The notes: a model not told the origin generated them from the letters alone. DNA of 40,273 nucleotides from Paludibacter sp. (GCA_017882285.1 JADGPS010000026.1:1-40273); one strand, 5' to 3'; counted from the stretch's first letter, positions 22,596 through 32,075 are shown. Translations and numbers: made by a program.

Positions 22596-25064
22596 ATGAA
22601 ACAAATGAAAAGGGCTGTTTTGCTGCTATTTGCAGCAATATTCACATCAGCCAAAACGTTTGCCAGTGAGGCAGACATCGCCATTCCGGATTTACATGCC
22701 GGTCAATTTCACATTTTCGGACAAGTTGTTACATCATGGGATTTCTTATTCTATGGAGCACTGGTTATCTGCTTTACGCTGGGTATCAGTTTGTGGTTAC
22801 GTTCCCAGGTTAAGAAACAGAAGGCACACGTTTCCATGCTCAAAGTTTCCGAAACAATTTATCAAACCTGTAAGACTTATTTATTACAACAAGGCAAATT
22901 TCTGTTGATGCTTTTTGCATTCGTTGCTGTAATTATGTCGTACTACTTCCTGGCGCTTCAGGGAAAAACGGTTGGCACATTATTATTTGTACTTTTATTC
23001 TCTATTGTTGGTATGGGCGGCTCTTACGCAGTGGCCTGGTATGGTATTCGTATCAATACCTATGCAAACTCCCGTACTGCTTTTGCATCGCTTCGCGGTA
23101 AACCATGGGATGTTGTAAATATTCCGTTACGTGCCGGAATGAGTGTTGGACTTTTTCTTATTTCGCTCGAATTAGTCATGATGGTCATTATTCTTTTATT
23201 TGTTCCCCGCGAAATTGTGGGTATTTGTTTCCTTGGATTTGCAATTGGTGAATCATTGGGTGCTTCGGTACTCAGAATCGCCGGTGGTATTTTTACTAAA
23301 ATTGCAGATATAGGTTCCGATTTAATGAAAGTGGTTTTCAAGGTAAAAGAAGACGATCCACGTAACCCGGGCGTTATTGCCGACTGTACCGGTGACAATG
23401 CAGGTGACAGCGTTGGACCAACAGCTGATGGTTTTGAAACATACGGTGTTACCGGTGTGGCTTTGATTACATTTATTACGCTGGCAGTACCATTTGCATT
23501 TCCCGGTAAACCGGAAATGATTGGAGAAATTCAGGCAAAACTGATTGTATGGATTTTTGGAATGCGCTTCCTGATGGATCTTATGTCAGGTATTTCGTAC
23601 TTTATCAATCAAGCCATTTCAGAACGCAAATACAAAGGACTTAAAATGTTCGATTTTGAAGCACCTTTGATGCGTCTAATCTGGATTGCTGCTATCTTAA
23701 GCATTTCTACATCATTCTTTATGAGCCATTTGCTGGTTGGAGATTTAGCTCAAATTACCGGTAATCCTGCAGATGCATCGTTGTGGTGGAAATTGGCCGG
23801 AATTATTAGTTGTGGTACGTTAGCTGCCGTATTGATTCCTGAATTTACAAAACTGTTTACCAGTTCAAAATCATCTCATGTAAATGAAATTGTAACTGCT
23901 TCACGTGAAGGCGGACCTTCATTAAATATCCTTTCAGGAATCGTATCGGGTAACTTCGGTGCATTCTGGACAGGTTTATTAATCGTAGGCTTAATGACAG
24001 GTGCTTATTTTATCAGTCTGCTGGGTCTTACTTCTATACTTGGACCTCACGCATCTATTTTCGCTTTTGGATTAGTCGCTTTCGGTTTCTTGTGTATGGG
24101 ACCTGTTACCATTGCTGTTGACAGTTATGGACCTGTTACCGATAATGCTCAATCAATTTTTGAATTATCACAAATTGATCAAATTCCAAATATTAAAGAA
24201 GAAATTGAAAAAGATTTTGGATTTACACCTGATTTTGAATTGGGAAAACATTACCTCGAAGCGAACGACTCTGCGGGTAATACGTTTAAAGCTACTGCTA
24301 AACCGGTATTAATCGGGACTGCTGTTGTTGGAGCAACAACCATGATTTTCTCAATCATTTTATTACTCGAAAGTAAAGGATTATTGAGCGTTTCACTTAC
24401 TTCTGCACCTATTTTGTTGGGTCTTATTTGCGGTGGTGCTGTTGTCTTCTGGTTTAGCGGCGCTTCCATGCAAGCTGTTACTACCGGAGCTTATCGTGCA
24501 GTTGAGTTTATCAAGAGTACGTTTGATTTTGATAAAAAAGAAGCTGATATTAAGGATTCAAAAGAAGTTGTAAAGATATGTACACAATACGCTCAAACAG
24601 GTATGTGGAACATTTTTGTTGCTTTGATTTGTTTTACGCTTGGTTTTGCATTTTTTGACAGTAACTTCTTCGTGGCTTACCTGATTTCAATAGCTACTTT
24701 TGGTTTATTCCAGGCAATTTATATGGCCAATGCCGGTGGTGCATGGGACAATGCAAAGAAAGTGGTGGAAGTTGATTTGAAAGAAAGAAACACCCCTTTG
24801 CATGAAGCTGCCGTAATTGGCGACACTGTAGGTGATCCTTTTAAAGATACTTCCTCCGTATCGTTGAATCCGATTATCAAGTTCTCAACTTTGTTCGGAT
24901 TGTTAGCTACCGAAATTGCATTGAAAATGAGATTGGATGCTGTTGCAGCTAACAGTATAGATTACAGCGGATTTATCGGTGCCGGATTCATTGTGATTGC
25001 ATTGGTATTCGTATGGCGTTCGTTCTACAAAATGCGGATTCCACTTCTTGAAAAAGCGAAATAA
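22596..25064 (+). CDS. hppA: Membrane-bound ion-pumping pyrophosphatase
   Basis: 822 residues with about 16 transmembrane helices. Substrate loops are intact: DDPRNP (residues 253-258), GDNAGDSVGPTADGFETYG (266-284), the GPVTDNA loop mid-chain and GGAWDNAKK...GDTVGDPFKDTSSVSLNPIIK near the C-terminus, all ligating Mg-pyrophosphate. The enzyme hydrolyses pyrophosphate and pumps H+ (or Na+) across the inner membrane. In the loop GNTFKATAK the position that is Ala in K+-dependent and Lys in K+-independent enzymes is Lys, so K+-independence, usually with H+ pumping, is inferred. A helical insertion (DQIPNIKEEIEKDFGFTPDFELGKHYLEAND) lengthens the cytosolic loop. Monocistronic with its own terminator. 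Confidence 0.95.
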   Translation: MKQMKRAVLLLFAAIFTSAKTFASEADIAIPDLHAGQFHIFGQVVTSWDFLFYGALVICFTLGISLWLRSQVKKQKAHVSMLKVSETIYQTCKTYLLQQGKFLLMLFAFVAVIMSYYFLALQGKTVGTLLFVLLFSIVGMGGSYAVAWYGIRINTYANSRTAFASLRGKPWDVVNIPLRAGMSVGLFLISLELVMMVIILLFVPREIVGICFLGFAIGESLGASVLRIAGGIFTKIADIGSDLMKVVFKVKEDDPRNPGVIADCTGDNAGDSVGPTADGFETYGVTGVALITFITLAVPFAFPGKPEMIGEIQAKLIVWIFGMRFLMDLMSGISYFINQAISERKYKGLKMFDFEAPLMRLIWIAAILSISTSFFMSHLLVGDLAQITGNPADASLWWKLAGIISCGTLAAVLIPEFTKLFTSSKSSHVNEIVTASREGGPSLNILSGIVSGNFGAFWTGLLIVGLMTGAYFISLLGLTSILGPHASIFAFGLVAFGFLCMGPVTIAVDSYGPVTDNAQSIFELSQIDQIPNIKEEIEKDFGFTPDFELGKHYLEANDSAGNTFKATAKPVLIGTAVVGATTMIFSIILLLESKGLLSVSLTSAPILLGLICGGAVVFWFSGASMQAVTTGAYRAVEFIKSTFDFDKKEADIKDSKEVVKICTQYAQTGMWNIFVALICFTLGFAFFDSNFFVAYLISIATFGLFQAIYMANAGGAWDNAKKVVEVDLKERNTPLHEAAVIGDTVGDPFKDTSSVSLNPIIKFSTLFGLLATEIALKMRLDAVAANSIDYSGFIGAGFIVIALVFVWRSFYKMRIPLLEKAK

Positions 25065-25087
25065 ACAAATTTAGTTCATAATTTAAA

Positions 25088-25126
25088 ACGCCATATAAGT
25101 TAAACACATACTTATATGGTGTTTTT
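25088..25126 (+). terminator. Terminator of hppA
   Basis: Stem ACGCCATATAAG (25088-25099) / CTTATATGGTGT (25111-25122), with an 11-nt loop and GTTTTT at the 3' side. Lies 24 nt after the stop codon. Confidence 0.87.
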
Positions 25127-25138
25127 GCATCTATAACA

Positions 25139-25169
25139 TTTCGGCTTTTGAAAGAATTTCTTATCTTTG
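25139..25169 (+). promoter_or_regulatory. Promoter of the DUF4494-yggS-miaA unit
   Basis: -7 box TATCTTTG (25162-25169) fits TAnnTTTG. The -33 position shows TTTCG (25139-25143) instead of TTTG, 19-20 nt upstream. Transcription would start about 60 nt before the DUF4494 ATG. Confidence 0.55.
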
Positions 25170-25231
25170 TATATCAAAAAAACAAGAAATATCAAGATAC
25201 AAACAATTCATTTTTAAAACAATAAGTAAGT

Positions 25232-25660
25232 ATGCACAACTGGTTCGAATGTAAAATTAAATACGAAAAAACAGCCGAAGAAGGCAAAATTGTAAAAGTA
25301 AACGAAGCTTATTTGGTTGATGCCTTGACCTTTTCAGAAGCAGAAAAACGTATTAATAAAGAAATAGAGCCCTTTATCAGTGGTGAATTTTCCGTTTCCA
25401 ACATTCGCCGGGCACGCATCAATGAAATGTTCTTTAACGAAAACGGTGATAAATGGTACCGCTGCAAAGTGTTTTTCATTACACTCGACGAAGAAAAAGG
25501 CATTGAGAAAAAAATTGCAACAACCATGATGGTGCAGGCAAACGATGTAAAAGAAGCCTGGGACGGTTTGCATGAAGGTATGAAAGGTTCTATGACTGAT
25601 TACTCAGTTGCTGCCATTTCTGAAACAACGATTATGGATGTGTATAAATATGAAGCTTAG
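25232..25660 (+). CDS. DUF4494 domain protein
   Basis: 142 residues. Family features: start MHNWFECKIKYEKTAEEGKIVKVNEAYLVDALTFSEAEKRINKEI, then FSVSNIRRARINEMFFNENGDKWYRCKVFFITLDEEKGIEKK, and the end MTDYSVAAISETTIMDVYKYE. No signal peptide, so cytosolic. The family is restricted to Bacteroidota and has no established function. Its place directly upstream of yggS is conserved in many Bacteroidales, which suggests a shared transcript. Start codon matches family N-termini. Confidence 0.92.
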   Translation: MHNWFECKIKYEKTAEEGKIVKVNEAYLVDALTFSEAEKRINKEIEPFISGEFSVSNIRRARINEMFFNENGDKWYRCKVFFITLDEEKGIEKKIATTMMVQANDVKEAWDGLHEGMKGSMTDYSVAAISETTIMDVYKYEA

Positions 25661-25714
25661 TCTGTAGTAGGAAGTCATCAGTAAGTACTTAAAAATAAAT
25701 CAATTGACAACTAC

Positions 25715-25756
25715 AAACTATCGACTATAAACTACCGACTACAAACTACCGACTAC
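25715..25756 (+). repeat. Three 14-bp tandem repeats at the yggS leader
   Basis: Units AAACTATCGACTAT, AAACTACCGACTAC, AAACTACCGACTAC, followed 3 nt later by the yggS ATG. The array occupies the leader where an RBS would be, so unit number could affect yggS translation. Similar ACT-rich repeats are in the cobalamin riboswitch loops. Confidence 0.85.
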
Positions 25757-25759
25757 GAA

Positions 25760-26431
25760 ATGTCCATCCAACAAAACATTGAAGAAATCCGTCAACATAT
25801 TCCACCGCATGTGAGCTTGGTCTGTGTGTCGAAGTTTCATCCGAATGAAGCTATTGAAGAAGCGTATGGAAGTGGTGAACGGATTTTCGGTGAAAGTAAA
25901 GTGCAGGAAATGTGTGGCAAACACGAAACACTTCCTGCTGATATTTCGTGGCATTTTATTGGTCATTTACAAACGAATAAAATAAAATATATCGTTCCTT
26001 TTGTTTCGTTAATCCACGGAGTTGATTCGTATAAATTGTTGGTTGAAATTAATAAGCATGCTGCAAAAGTCGGAAAAACAGTCAATTGCTTGTTGCAGAT
26101 TCATATCGCTCGAGAAGAAAAAAAGTTCGGATTTTCGGCTGATGAATTGATTGAAATGCTTGGAGTAGGAGAGTGGAAAGACCTGAAAAACATACAACTA
26201 TGCGGTTTAATGGGTATGGCTACTTATACTGACAACCTTGAACAAATTCGGTCTGAATTTCGGGGTTTGAAATCTCTTTTCGATCAGGTTAAAACTTTCT
26301 ATTTTGCTTCAGAAACTTCATTTTGTGAACTATCGATGGGTATGTCCGACGATTACAAAATTGCCATTGAAGAAGGAAGTACGCTGGTTCGTATTGGCAG
26401 TTCTATATTTGGAATACGACAATATAATTAA
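25760..26431 (+). CDS. yggS: YggS/PLPBP family pyridoxal phosphate homeostasis protein
   Basis: 223 residues, normal length. PLP-binding features are clear: VSLVCVSKFHPNEAIEEAYGSGERIFGESKVQEM with the PLP lysine (VSK, residue about 23), WHFIGHLQTNKIKYIVPFVSLIHGVDS, GLMGMATYTDN and LSMGMSDDYKIAIEEGSTLVRIGSSIFG near the C-terminus (phosphate binding). It is a TIM-barrel protein that binds PLP without known catalysis and maintains vitamin B6 and amino-acid balance. Lies 99 nt after DUF4494 and 24 nt before miaA, all on the + strand. Confidence 0.95.
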   Translation: MSIQQNIEEIRQHIPPHVSLVCVSKFHPNEAIEEAYGSGERIFGESKVQEMCGKHETLPADISWHFIGHLQTNKIKYIVPFVSLIHGVDSYKLLVEINKHAAKVGKTVNCLLQIHIAREEKKFGFSADELIEMLGVGEWKDLKNIQLCGLMGMATYTDNLEQIRSEFRGLKSLFDQVKTFYFASETSFCELSMGMSDDYKIAIEEGSTLVRIGSSIFGIRQYN

Positions 26432-26455
26432 TTCACAATTTATAATTCATAATTA

Positions 26456-27373
26456 ATGGATTATCAACTTGTAACAATTCTTGGACCGACAGCTTGTGGT
26501 AAAACCACACTTGCTTGCGCGTTGGCTCATAAACTGGATACGGAGATTATCAGTGCTGATTCCCGTCAGGTATATCGTGGAATGGATATTGGAACCGGTA
26601 AAGATTTGTCTGATTATGTAGTTGAAAGTAAGAAAATTCCCTATCATCTGATTGATATTTGTGATGCAGGCGAAAAATACAATGTTTATGAATTTCAGCA
26701 TGATTTTCATAAAGCTTTTTCTGAAATAACCGGCAAAGGAAAGTTGCCGATTCTTTGCGGTGGAACGGGCATGTACATCGAAGCCGTGTTGAAAGGATAT
26801 AAACTGTTGCGTGTTCCCGAAAATAAGGAATTGCGGAAAAGTCTCGAAAACAAATCATTGAACGAACTGACTGAAATGTTGAGCCGGTACGCTTCTCTTC
26901 ACAATAAATCTGACTTAGATTCTGCCAAACGTACCATACGAGCTATTGAGATTGCAGAATATACAAGAAATAGTGAGCCTGAATACCAGGAATTTCAACC
27001 GATTAATAGTTTGATTATCGGAATTGATCCCGACAGGGAAATTCGCCGGCAAAAAATCACCCAACGCCTGAATAGTCGCTTGAAAGAAGGTATGATTGAA
27101 GAAGTAAAAGCTTTGCTCGACAAAGGATTAGCATCGGAAGACCTGATTTATTACGGTCTGGAATACAAGTTTGTAACACACTATCTGATTGGTGAGTTAA
27201 GTTACAAAGAAATGTTCTTGCAACTCGAAATTGCCATTCATCAATTTGCCAAACGACAAATGACCTGGTTTCGTGGCATGGAACGACGTGGTTTTACAAT
27301 TGAATGGATTCCGGCGGAACTGTCATTAAATGAAAAAGTTGAAATGATAGAACATTTATTACTCAAAGTGTAA
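26456..27373 (+). CDS. miaA: tRNA dimethylallyltransferase
   Basis: 305 residues. P-loop GPTACGKTT (residues 10-18), then ISADSRQVYRGMDIGTGKDL, which binds A37 and substrate, CGGTGMYIEAVLKGY and SAKRTIRAIEIAE, and FAKRQMTWFRGMERRGFTIEWI at the end. It transfers the isopentenyl group from DMAPP to A37 of UNN-reading tRNAs. Its 3' end overlaps the convergent ABC transporter gene by 11 nt. The chain is slightly shorter in the middle insertion domain than E. coli MiaA, as usual for Bacteroidota. Confidence 0.95.
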   Translation: MDYQLVTILGPTACGKTTLACALAHKLDTEIISADSRQVYRGMDIGTGKDLSDYVVESKKIPYHLIDICDAGEKYNVYEFQHDFHKAFSEITGKGKLPILCGGTGMYIEAVLKGYKLLRVPENKELRKSLENKSLNELTEMLSRYASLHNKSDLDSAKRTIRAIEIAEYTRNSEPEYQEFQPINSLIIGIDPDREIRRQKITQRLNSRLKEGMIEEVKALLDKGLASEDLIYYGLEYKFVTHYLIGELSYKEMFLQLEIAIHQFAKRQMTWFRGMERRGFTIEWIPAELSLNEKVEMIEHLLLKV

Positions 27374-28751
27374 TTCTCTTTATTCCAATACCTTCCACTT
27401 GCACATTTTCGTGTGTTGCCCATACCACCATCGATTTATATGCAACGATCCATTTCACAAGGAAGTCGATTATTCTGATTTTTAATTCATTATCCAAACC
27501 TGTTAATGGCTCGTCCAATAATAAAACATCTGATTGTACGGCCAATGCGCGTGCCAATCCAACCCGTTGTTGCTGACCTCCGCTTAATTCATGCGGATAT
27601 TTGTGTGCATGCTGTGTCAATTCCATATTATCCAACAAATAAGCTACCAAATTGCTGACTTCCTGCTTTTGTAAATGATTTGAATTCAATACATAGGCAA
27701 TGTTTTCAGATACAGTGAACCAAGGAAGTAAACGTACATCCTGAAATGAATAGCCAAAACTAAGATTGTCTGCTGACAGAATCTCTCCATTATCCGATTT
27801 CTCTAGTCCTGTCAATAGTCGGAGCAAGGTTGTTTTTCCTTTACCTGAATGTCCTTTAATTAAAGTAATATTGTTGGTATTAAATTCCAGGTTTAACGAT
27901 TCAAACAATGTTACACCATTAAACGTTTTTTTTAGATTCAGCACTTTAATTTCCTTTATATCAGATTTTTGTACAGTATGATTTAATTCATATTTTATTG
28001 CTTCAGGAAGTTGTTTTTCAATATGTATTTTCTGAATTTGATTGATAATAAACTCAAAAAGATAACTGATTCCAATGGCTACAACAGTCCAGGCTATTAA
28101 TTCCGAAACATTGATATATGCCTGAGCTTGTTTCATCGCCGAACCAATTCCATGAATGGGTTGTGCCAGTACTTCACCGATAATAATGGCACGCCACCCG
28201 AATCCCATAGCGGTTTTAATTCCATCGAAAATCACTTTTTTTGCCGAAGGAATGTAAATATTGGAAAACTGATTGGATTTCGATTTACCAAAAACCGTTG
28301 CCATTTCCAATAAGCGTTTGTCGGTTTGTTCCAAACCCGTGAGAACATTTTGATACAAAATAGGAAACATAGTTATCAGAGCAATAAAAACCGGCAGTTG
28401 GGGAGGAGAGAACCAGAATAATGCAATCAAAACCAGTGAAATAATAGGTATAGAGCGACTTACAACAACAATGGGATGAAAAAAAGCTTTCCAGAATGAA
28501 GAAAATGCAGCTATTGTTGCAAGTAAAAAGGCAAGGACAAGAGCAAAAACTACGCCGATAATACCACGTAAAATGGTGAAACTGATTTCAATAAAAAAAT
28601 TCTCACTTACTATTAGTCGGCATGTTTGTTTTAGTAAATCAACCAGAGAAGGAAATATAGCAGGAAAACCGATTTTCAAAGCAATAATTTCCCATACAAT
28701 ACCTAAAAAGAGAATGGAAAGTAAAGTTGGTATGAGTTTTATTTGTTTCAT
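27363..28751 (-). CDS. Fused ABC importer permease-ATPase (NitT/Tau/Ssu type)
   Basis: 462 residues combining two normally separate subunits. Residues 1-240 are a binding-protein-dependent permease with about six helices and the EAA-like loop around 141-195 (EQTDKRLLEMATVFGKSKSNQFSNIYIPSAKKVIFDGIKTAMGFGWRAII). A short linker leads to a compact ATPase (266-462): Walker A GHSGKGKTT (300-308), Q-loop YSFQDVRLLPW (334-344), signature LSGGQQQR (389-396), Walker B VLLLDEP (409-415), D-loop TGLD, and switch His in WATHE (about 447). The permease and ATPase of this class (SsuB/SsuC, TauB/TauC, ThiY-associated) are usually two genes. The binding lipoprotein lies 110 nt upstream on the same strand. Substrate unknown. 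No frame break is seen at the junction. Confidence 0.85.
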   Translation of the reverse strand: MKQIKLIPTLLSILFLGIVWEIIALKIGFPAIFPSLVDLLKQTCRLIVSENFFIEISFTILRGIIGVVFALVLAFLLATIAAFSSFWKAFFHPIVVVSRSIPIISLVLIALFWFSPPQLPVFIALITMFPILYQNVLTGLEQTDKRLLEMATVFGKSKSNQFSNIYIPSAKKVIFDGIKTAMGFGWRAIIIGEVLAQPIHGIGSAMKQAQAYINVSELIAWTVVAIGISYLFEFIINQIQKIHIEKQLPEAIKYELNHTVQKSDIKEIKVLNLKKTFNGVTLFESLNLEFNTNNITLIKGHSGKGKTTLLRLLTGLEKSDNGEILSADNLSFGYSFQDVRLLPWFTVSENIAYVLNSNHLQKQEVSNLVAYLLDNMELTQHAHKYPHELSGGQQQRVGLARALAVQSDVLLLDEPLTGLDNELKIRIIDFLVKWIVAYKSMVVWATHENVQVEGIGIKRITL

Positions 28752-28861
28752 TTCATGTGATTCCTAATCTGTCAGCCAATGTAGAATTTAGTTCAAACTG
28801 TTTTAAAGATAAATATGTAATGTAAATATCTTTCTCAAAGTAATTTAAAGCGCCCCCTAAT

Positions 28862-29842
28862 TTATTTCAATTTATCGGAATGGGGATTTGGGGTAAAAAT
28901 AAAGTCTTTATCGGGCAATTTTCCACCAATGCTTTTCGGGTTGAAATTATAAAAAATCTGGAGATAACTATTAATTTCCTCCTCGATGGCAAACGACCCG
29001 ACATAATTGATATTACATAACGAAATTGTTTGTTTTGCAAGTCCCGAATCAGATGCTATTTTATGTTTAATGAGCAGTTTGGCTGCTTTTTCGGGCTGTT
29101 CATTTATAAAATTACAACTTTTCGAATACAATTCGCAAACCCGTGACACTAATGTTGGTTTAAGTGTTATAAATCTATCACTTACGAGAAAAGCTGTTTG
29201 TACGAATATGTTCTTATCCGAATTAAGTAAAAATTCTTCGCAGGTCAGTTTACTCACACAATGTATCGAAGAATCCCGGGCAAGGAGTTTACTTACCAAA
29301 GGTTCGGAAACAACAGCAAATTTGATTTTTTTTAATCTCAATGCCTGTGCAATATCGCTGTTGGTGCTTAATGTATAGTCAATCCGGACATTTGAAACTT
29401 TATATTTCTGAATCATTCGTTGCAATAATACATCTGAAGTTGAACTTTGTCCGAATACGGATATGGTTTTATTTTTCAGTTCAGTAATTTTATGCGCATT
29501 GCTGTTTGTCAATATATAAAGCGTTCCCCATATAGGACAAGCCACCATGTGATATTGAACTCCTTTGTTGTACAAATTAGCAGCCATAACCGTCGGAAGT
29601 ATTGCAAAATCGAGTTCTCCCTGCATCATCATCGCCTGAATCTGTTGTGGCTCGTTTTTCAAAATAATCTCCACTTTTTGTCCATCAAGAACAGTCGGTT
29701 TGTCAATTAACTGAATAAAACTTACAGCAGAAGGTCCTTCCAAAACTCCAATCCGGATAGTTTCGGGCGAATTACCTGAACAAGAACTAAGAAATATCAC
29801 TGCAAAGGCTACTATCAATAATTTGTATGCTAATTTTTTCAC
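28862..29842 (-). CDS. ABC transporter substrate-binding lipoprotein (NMT1/SsuA-like)
   Basis: 326 residues. Lipobox FLSSC (Cys about residue 21) tethers it to a membrane. The fold is the two-lobed type II periplasmic binding protein of the NMT1/TauA/SsuA group: IRIGVLEGPSAVSFIQLIDK (strand 1 and anion loop), VEIILKNEPQQIQAMMMQGELDFAILPTVMAANLYNKG, VACPIWGTLYILTNSN, LKNKTISVFGQSSTSDVLLQRMIQKY and IKFAVVSEPLVSKLL. It delivers the ligand to the fused permease-ATPase. The family covers sulfonates, nitrate, thiamine precursors and riboflavin-like ligands, and nothing in the neighbourhood decides between them. The stem FAILPTVMAANLYNKG is typical of the Bacteroidota subgroup. Confidence 0.88.
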   Translation of the reverse strand: MKKLAYKLLIVAFAVIFLSSCSGNSPETIRIGVLEGPSAVSFIQLIDKPTVLDGQKVEIILKNEPQQIQAMMMQGELDFAILPTVMAANLYNKGVQYHMVACPIWGTLYILTNSNAHKITELKNKTISVFGQSSTSDVLLQRMIQKYKVSNVRIDYTLSTNSDIAQALRLKKIKFAVVSEPLVSKLLARDSSIHCVSKLTCEEFLLNSDKNIFVQTAFLVSDRFITLKPTLVSRVCELYSKSCNFINEQPEKAAKLLIKHKIASDSGLAKQTISLCNINYVGSFAIEEEINSYLQIFYNFNPKSIGGKLPDKDFIFTPNPHSDKLK

Positions 29843-29942
29843 AGCCGTTTGAAATTAGTATAAATTGATTTTTTTAAAATAATAAAATAAAAGTTCTTTT
29901 AATACGCACAAAGATACAAATTTTTGTTATAATAGCTTGCGT

Positions 29943-29976
29943 TTTGCAAAATTAAGAAGCAAAATAACTACATTTG
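29943..29976 (+). promoter_or_regulatory. Promoter of the M48 protease gene
   Basis: -33 TTTG (29943-29946) and -7 TACATTTG (29969-29976), spacer 22 nt, slightly longer than usual. On the opposite strand a TATCTTTG box (29909-29916) faces the transporter genes, so this 170-bp gap holds divergent promoters. Confidence 0.55.
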
Positions 29977-30013
29977 TGCTTTAAATATTAATTTATAACC
30001 TCAAATAATCAAT

Positions 30014-31243
30014 ATGGCCCAATTGCTTTTTATCATAATCATTGTTATTCTCGTTGCCGATTTTGGTCTTGAACGTTATCTGGCTTTTTTAAATATCAAA
30101 GAATCCGGTAAAGAACTGCCGGTATTGTTACGTGATATTTACGATCCGGAAAAATACGCGAAGCAGCAGGATTATTTCCGCACCAATTCACGTTTCGAAA
30201 TATTGACCAGTTGTTTTAGTTTTGTTATTACCTTATTAATGTTCTCATTAGGTGGATTTCATTGGGTCGATCAGTTGGTTCAAGGTTATGTGCAAAGTGA
30301 AATATGGACTCCGATTATTTTCTTTGGCGTGTTGTTTTTCGCAAATGATATATTGAGTATTCCTTTCGATTGGTACGATACTTTTGTTATCGAACAGAAG
30401 TTCGGGTTCAATAAAGTCACGCTCAAACTTTTTATCCTCGATAAACTGAAAGGGTATGGGATGACCATTATTTTGGGTGGTGGAATTTTATTTGTGATCA
30501 TTTGGATTTATACATTGACTCCAACTTATTTCTGGTTGCTGGCATGGGCAGTGGTTACCGTTTTCAGCCTGTTTATGACTATGTTTTACTCACAGATTAT
30601 TGTTCCGTTGTTCAACAAACAAACTCCGCTTGGAGAAGGTGAATTACGCACCGAAATTGAAAAATTTGCCCTCAAAACAGGATTTAAACTGGATAATATC
30701 TTTGTAATTGATGGTTCAAAACGTTCTACAAAAGCCAATGCATATTTCAGCGGGTTGGGAGCGAAGAAACGTATAGTGCTCTATGATACGTTGATGGATA
30801 AAATGACGGTGGAAGAAATTGTGGCTGTGCTGGCTCATGAGGTTGGTCATTATAAACACAAACACACCCTGATTAATTTCATGATTTCCATTCCATCAAC
30901 TTTGTTGCTTTTCTTTGCTTTTGGATATATTCTGAAAAGTGATACTTTTGCACAAGCATTAGGCGGAACGGTGGCTTCATTTCATCTCAATGCTTTAGCA
31001 TTTAGCATTTTATATTCACCTATTTCGTTGTTGCTGGATATTGCTACCAATGTACTATCCCGCAAATTTGAATATCAGGCTGATGCTTTTGCAGCAAAAT
31101 ACGGATATGCACAACAATTAACGTCGGGATTGAAAAAGCTGACTGCCACTTCATTGGGAAACCTGATGCCGCATCCGCTTTATGTATTTTTTCATTATTC
31201 TCATCCAACGCTTTATCAACGAATTCAGAAAATTACCAATTAG
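30014..31243 (+). CDS. M48 family (Ste24-like) membrane metallopeptidase
   Basis: 409 residues. Zinc site HEVGH at residues 275-279 within VLAHEVGHYKHKH, with the third ligand Glu in FEYQADAFA (about residue 353). Multiple helices before the site (residues 1-20, 60-80, 100-118, 148-170, 172-195) and after it (285-305, 325-345) give the seven-helix cage of CAAX prenyl protease 1 homologues. VIDGSKRSTKANAYFSGLGAKKRIVLYDTL is the family motif ahead of the zinc site. In bacteria these enzymes act in membrane-protein quality control, since prenylated CAAX substrates are absent. It precedes mtnN by 79 nt. Confidence 0.93.
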   Translation: MAQLLFIIIIVILVADFGLERYLAFLNIKESGKELPVLLRDIYDPEKYAKQQDYFRTNSRFEILTSCFSFVITLLMFSLGGFHWVDQLVQGYVQSEIWTPIIFFGVLFFANDILSIPFDWYDTFVIEQKFGFNKVTLKLFILDKLKGYGMTIILGGGILFVIIWIYTLTPTYFWLLAWAVVTVFSLFMTMFYSQIIVPLFNKQTPLGEGELRTEIEKFALKTGFKLDNIFVIDGSKRSTKANAYFSGLGAKKRIVLYDTLMDKMTVEEIVAVLAHEVGHYKHKHTLINFMISIPSTLLLFFAFGYILKSDTFAQALGGTVASFHLNALAFSILYSPISLLLDIATNVLSRKFEYQADAFAAKYGYAQQLTSGLKKLTATSLGNLMPHPLYVFFHYSHPTLYQRIQKITN

Positions 31244-31322
31244 TCAATGTCCAATTTCCAATAAATATGTTCTGGTTTTTTAATTGTAAATTGTAAATGA
31301 AAAAATTGTAAATCAACAAGAT

Positions 31323-32075
31323 ATGTTACTTGGAATAATGGGCGCCATGCCCGAAGAAATGGAAAAAATAATTTCTGCCATTGAAAACAAGGAAATTGTG
31401 GAGCGGGGCGGCCGGATTTATTATCGTGGTGAATTGTTTGGACAAGACGTGGTGGCTGTATTTTCGCGCTGGGGGAAGGTTGCTGCAGCCACAACAGCTA
31501 CCAATATGATTCTGGAATTCAATGTCGACCGAATTATTTTTACTGGTGTGGCAGGTGCCATTTCGTCCGAATTAAATGTGGGTGATATCGTTATCGGTGA
31601 ACGGTTATATCAACACGATATGGATGCCCGTCCGTTGATGCGTCGATTCGAAATTCCGTTAACGGGAAAAACTTCTTACGAAACTCCACAACAAAATGTG
31701 GATACGATGGCACAAGCAGTGCATAACTTTCTGAAAAACAATAGGGAATTCCGCCAGTTGCTTACCGAACAACATATCAGCAATGTAAAAATGCTGACGG
31801 GTGATATTGCCAGTGGTGATTTATTTATTTCGAGTATAGAGATGAAACATGCGTTGATAAAGAATTTACCGTCAGTAGTTTGTGCCGAAATGGAAGGAGC
31901 TGCCGTTGCTCAGGTTTGCGATGATTATGGCGTGCCGTTGATTGTTGTTCGTGTTATATCCGATTCAGCTGATGAAGAAGCTCACATTTCCGCAATCGGC
32001 TTTGTAAATCAACATGCAGGCGATTATTCCTTGTCAATTCTGAAAGAATATATTACTCTGATTAACAGTAAGTGA
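31323..32075 (+). CDS. mtnN: 5'-methylthioadenosine/S-adenosylhomocysteine nucleosidase
   Basis: 250 residues. Motifs: LGIMGAMPEEMEKI at the start (catalytic Glu12 region), VFSRWGKVAAATTATNMILEF, IIFTGVAGAISSELNVGDIVIGERLYQHDMDARP, CAEMEGAAVAQVCDDYGVPLIVVRVISDSADEEA with the ribose-binding Glu and the catalytic Asp. It cleaves MTA, SAH and 5'-deoxyadenosine to adenine and the thioribose, recycling methionine and relieving methyltransferase inhibition. It is about 18 residues longer than the E. coli enzyme; the extra length is around residues 110-150. Start by family alignment. Confidence 0.95.
   Translation: MLLGIMGAMPEEMEKIISAIENKEIVERGGRIYYRGELFGQDVVAVFSRWGKVAAATTATNMILEFNVDRIIFTGVAGAISSELNVGDIVIGERLYQHDMDARPLMRRFEIPLTGKTSYETPQQNVDTMAQAVHNFLKNNREFRQLLTEQHISNVKMLTGDIASGDLFISSIEMKHALIKNLPSVVCAEMEGAAVAQVCDDYGVPLIVVRVISDSADEEAHISAIGFVNQHAGDYSLSILKEYITLINSK

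Noticed and set aside
28862-29842. Thiamine-precursor (ThiY) identity of the binding protein
   Set aside because: No TPP riboswitch or thi gene is next to it; the family is too broad to choose a ligand.
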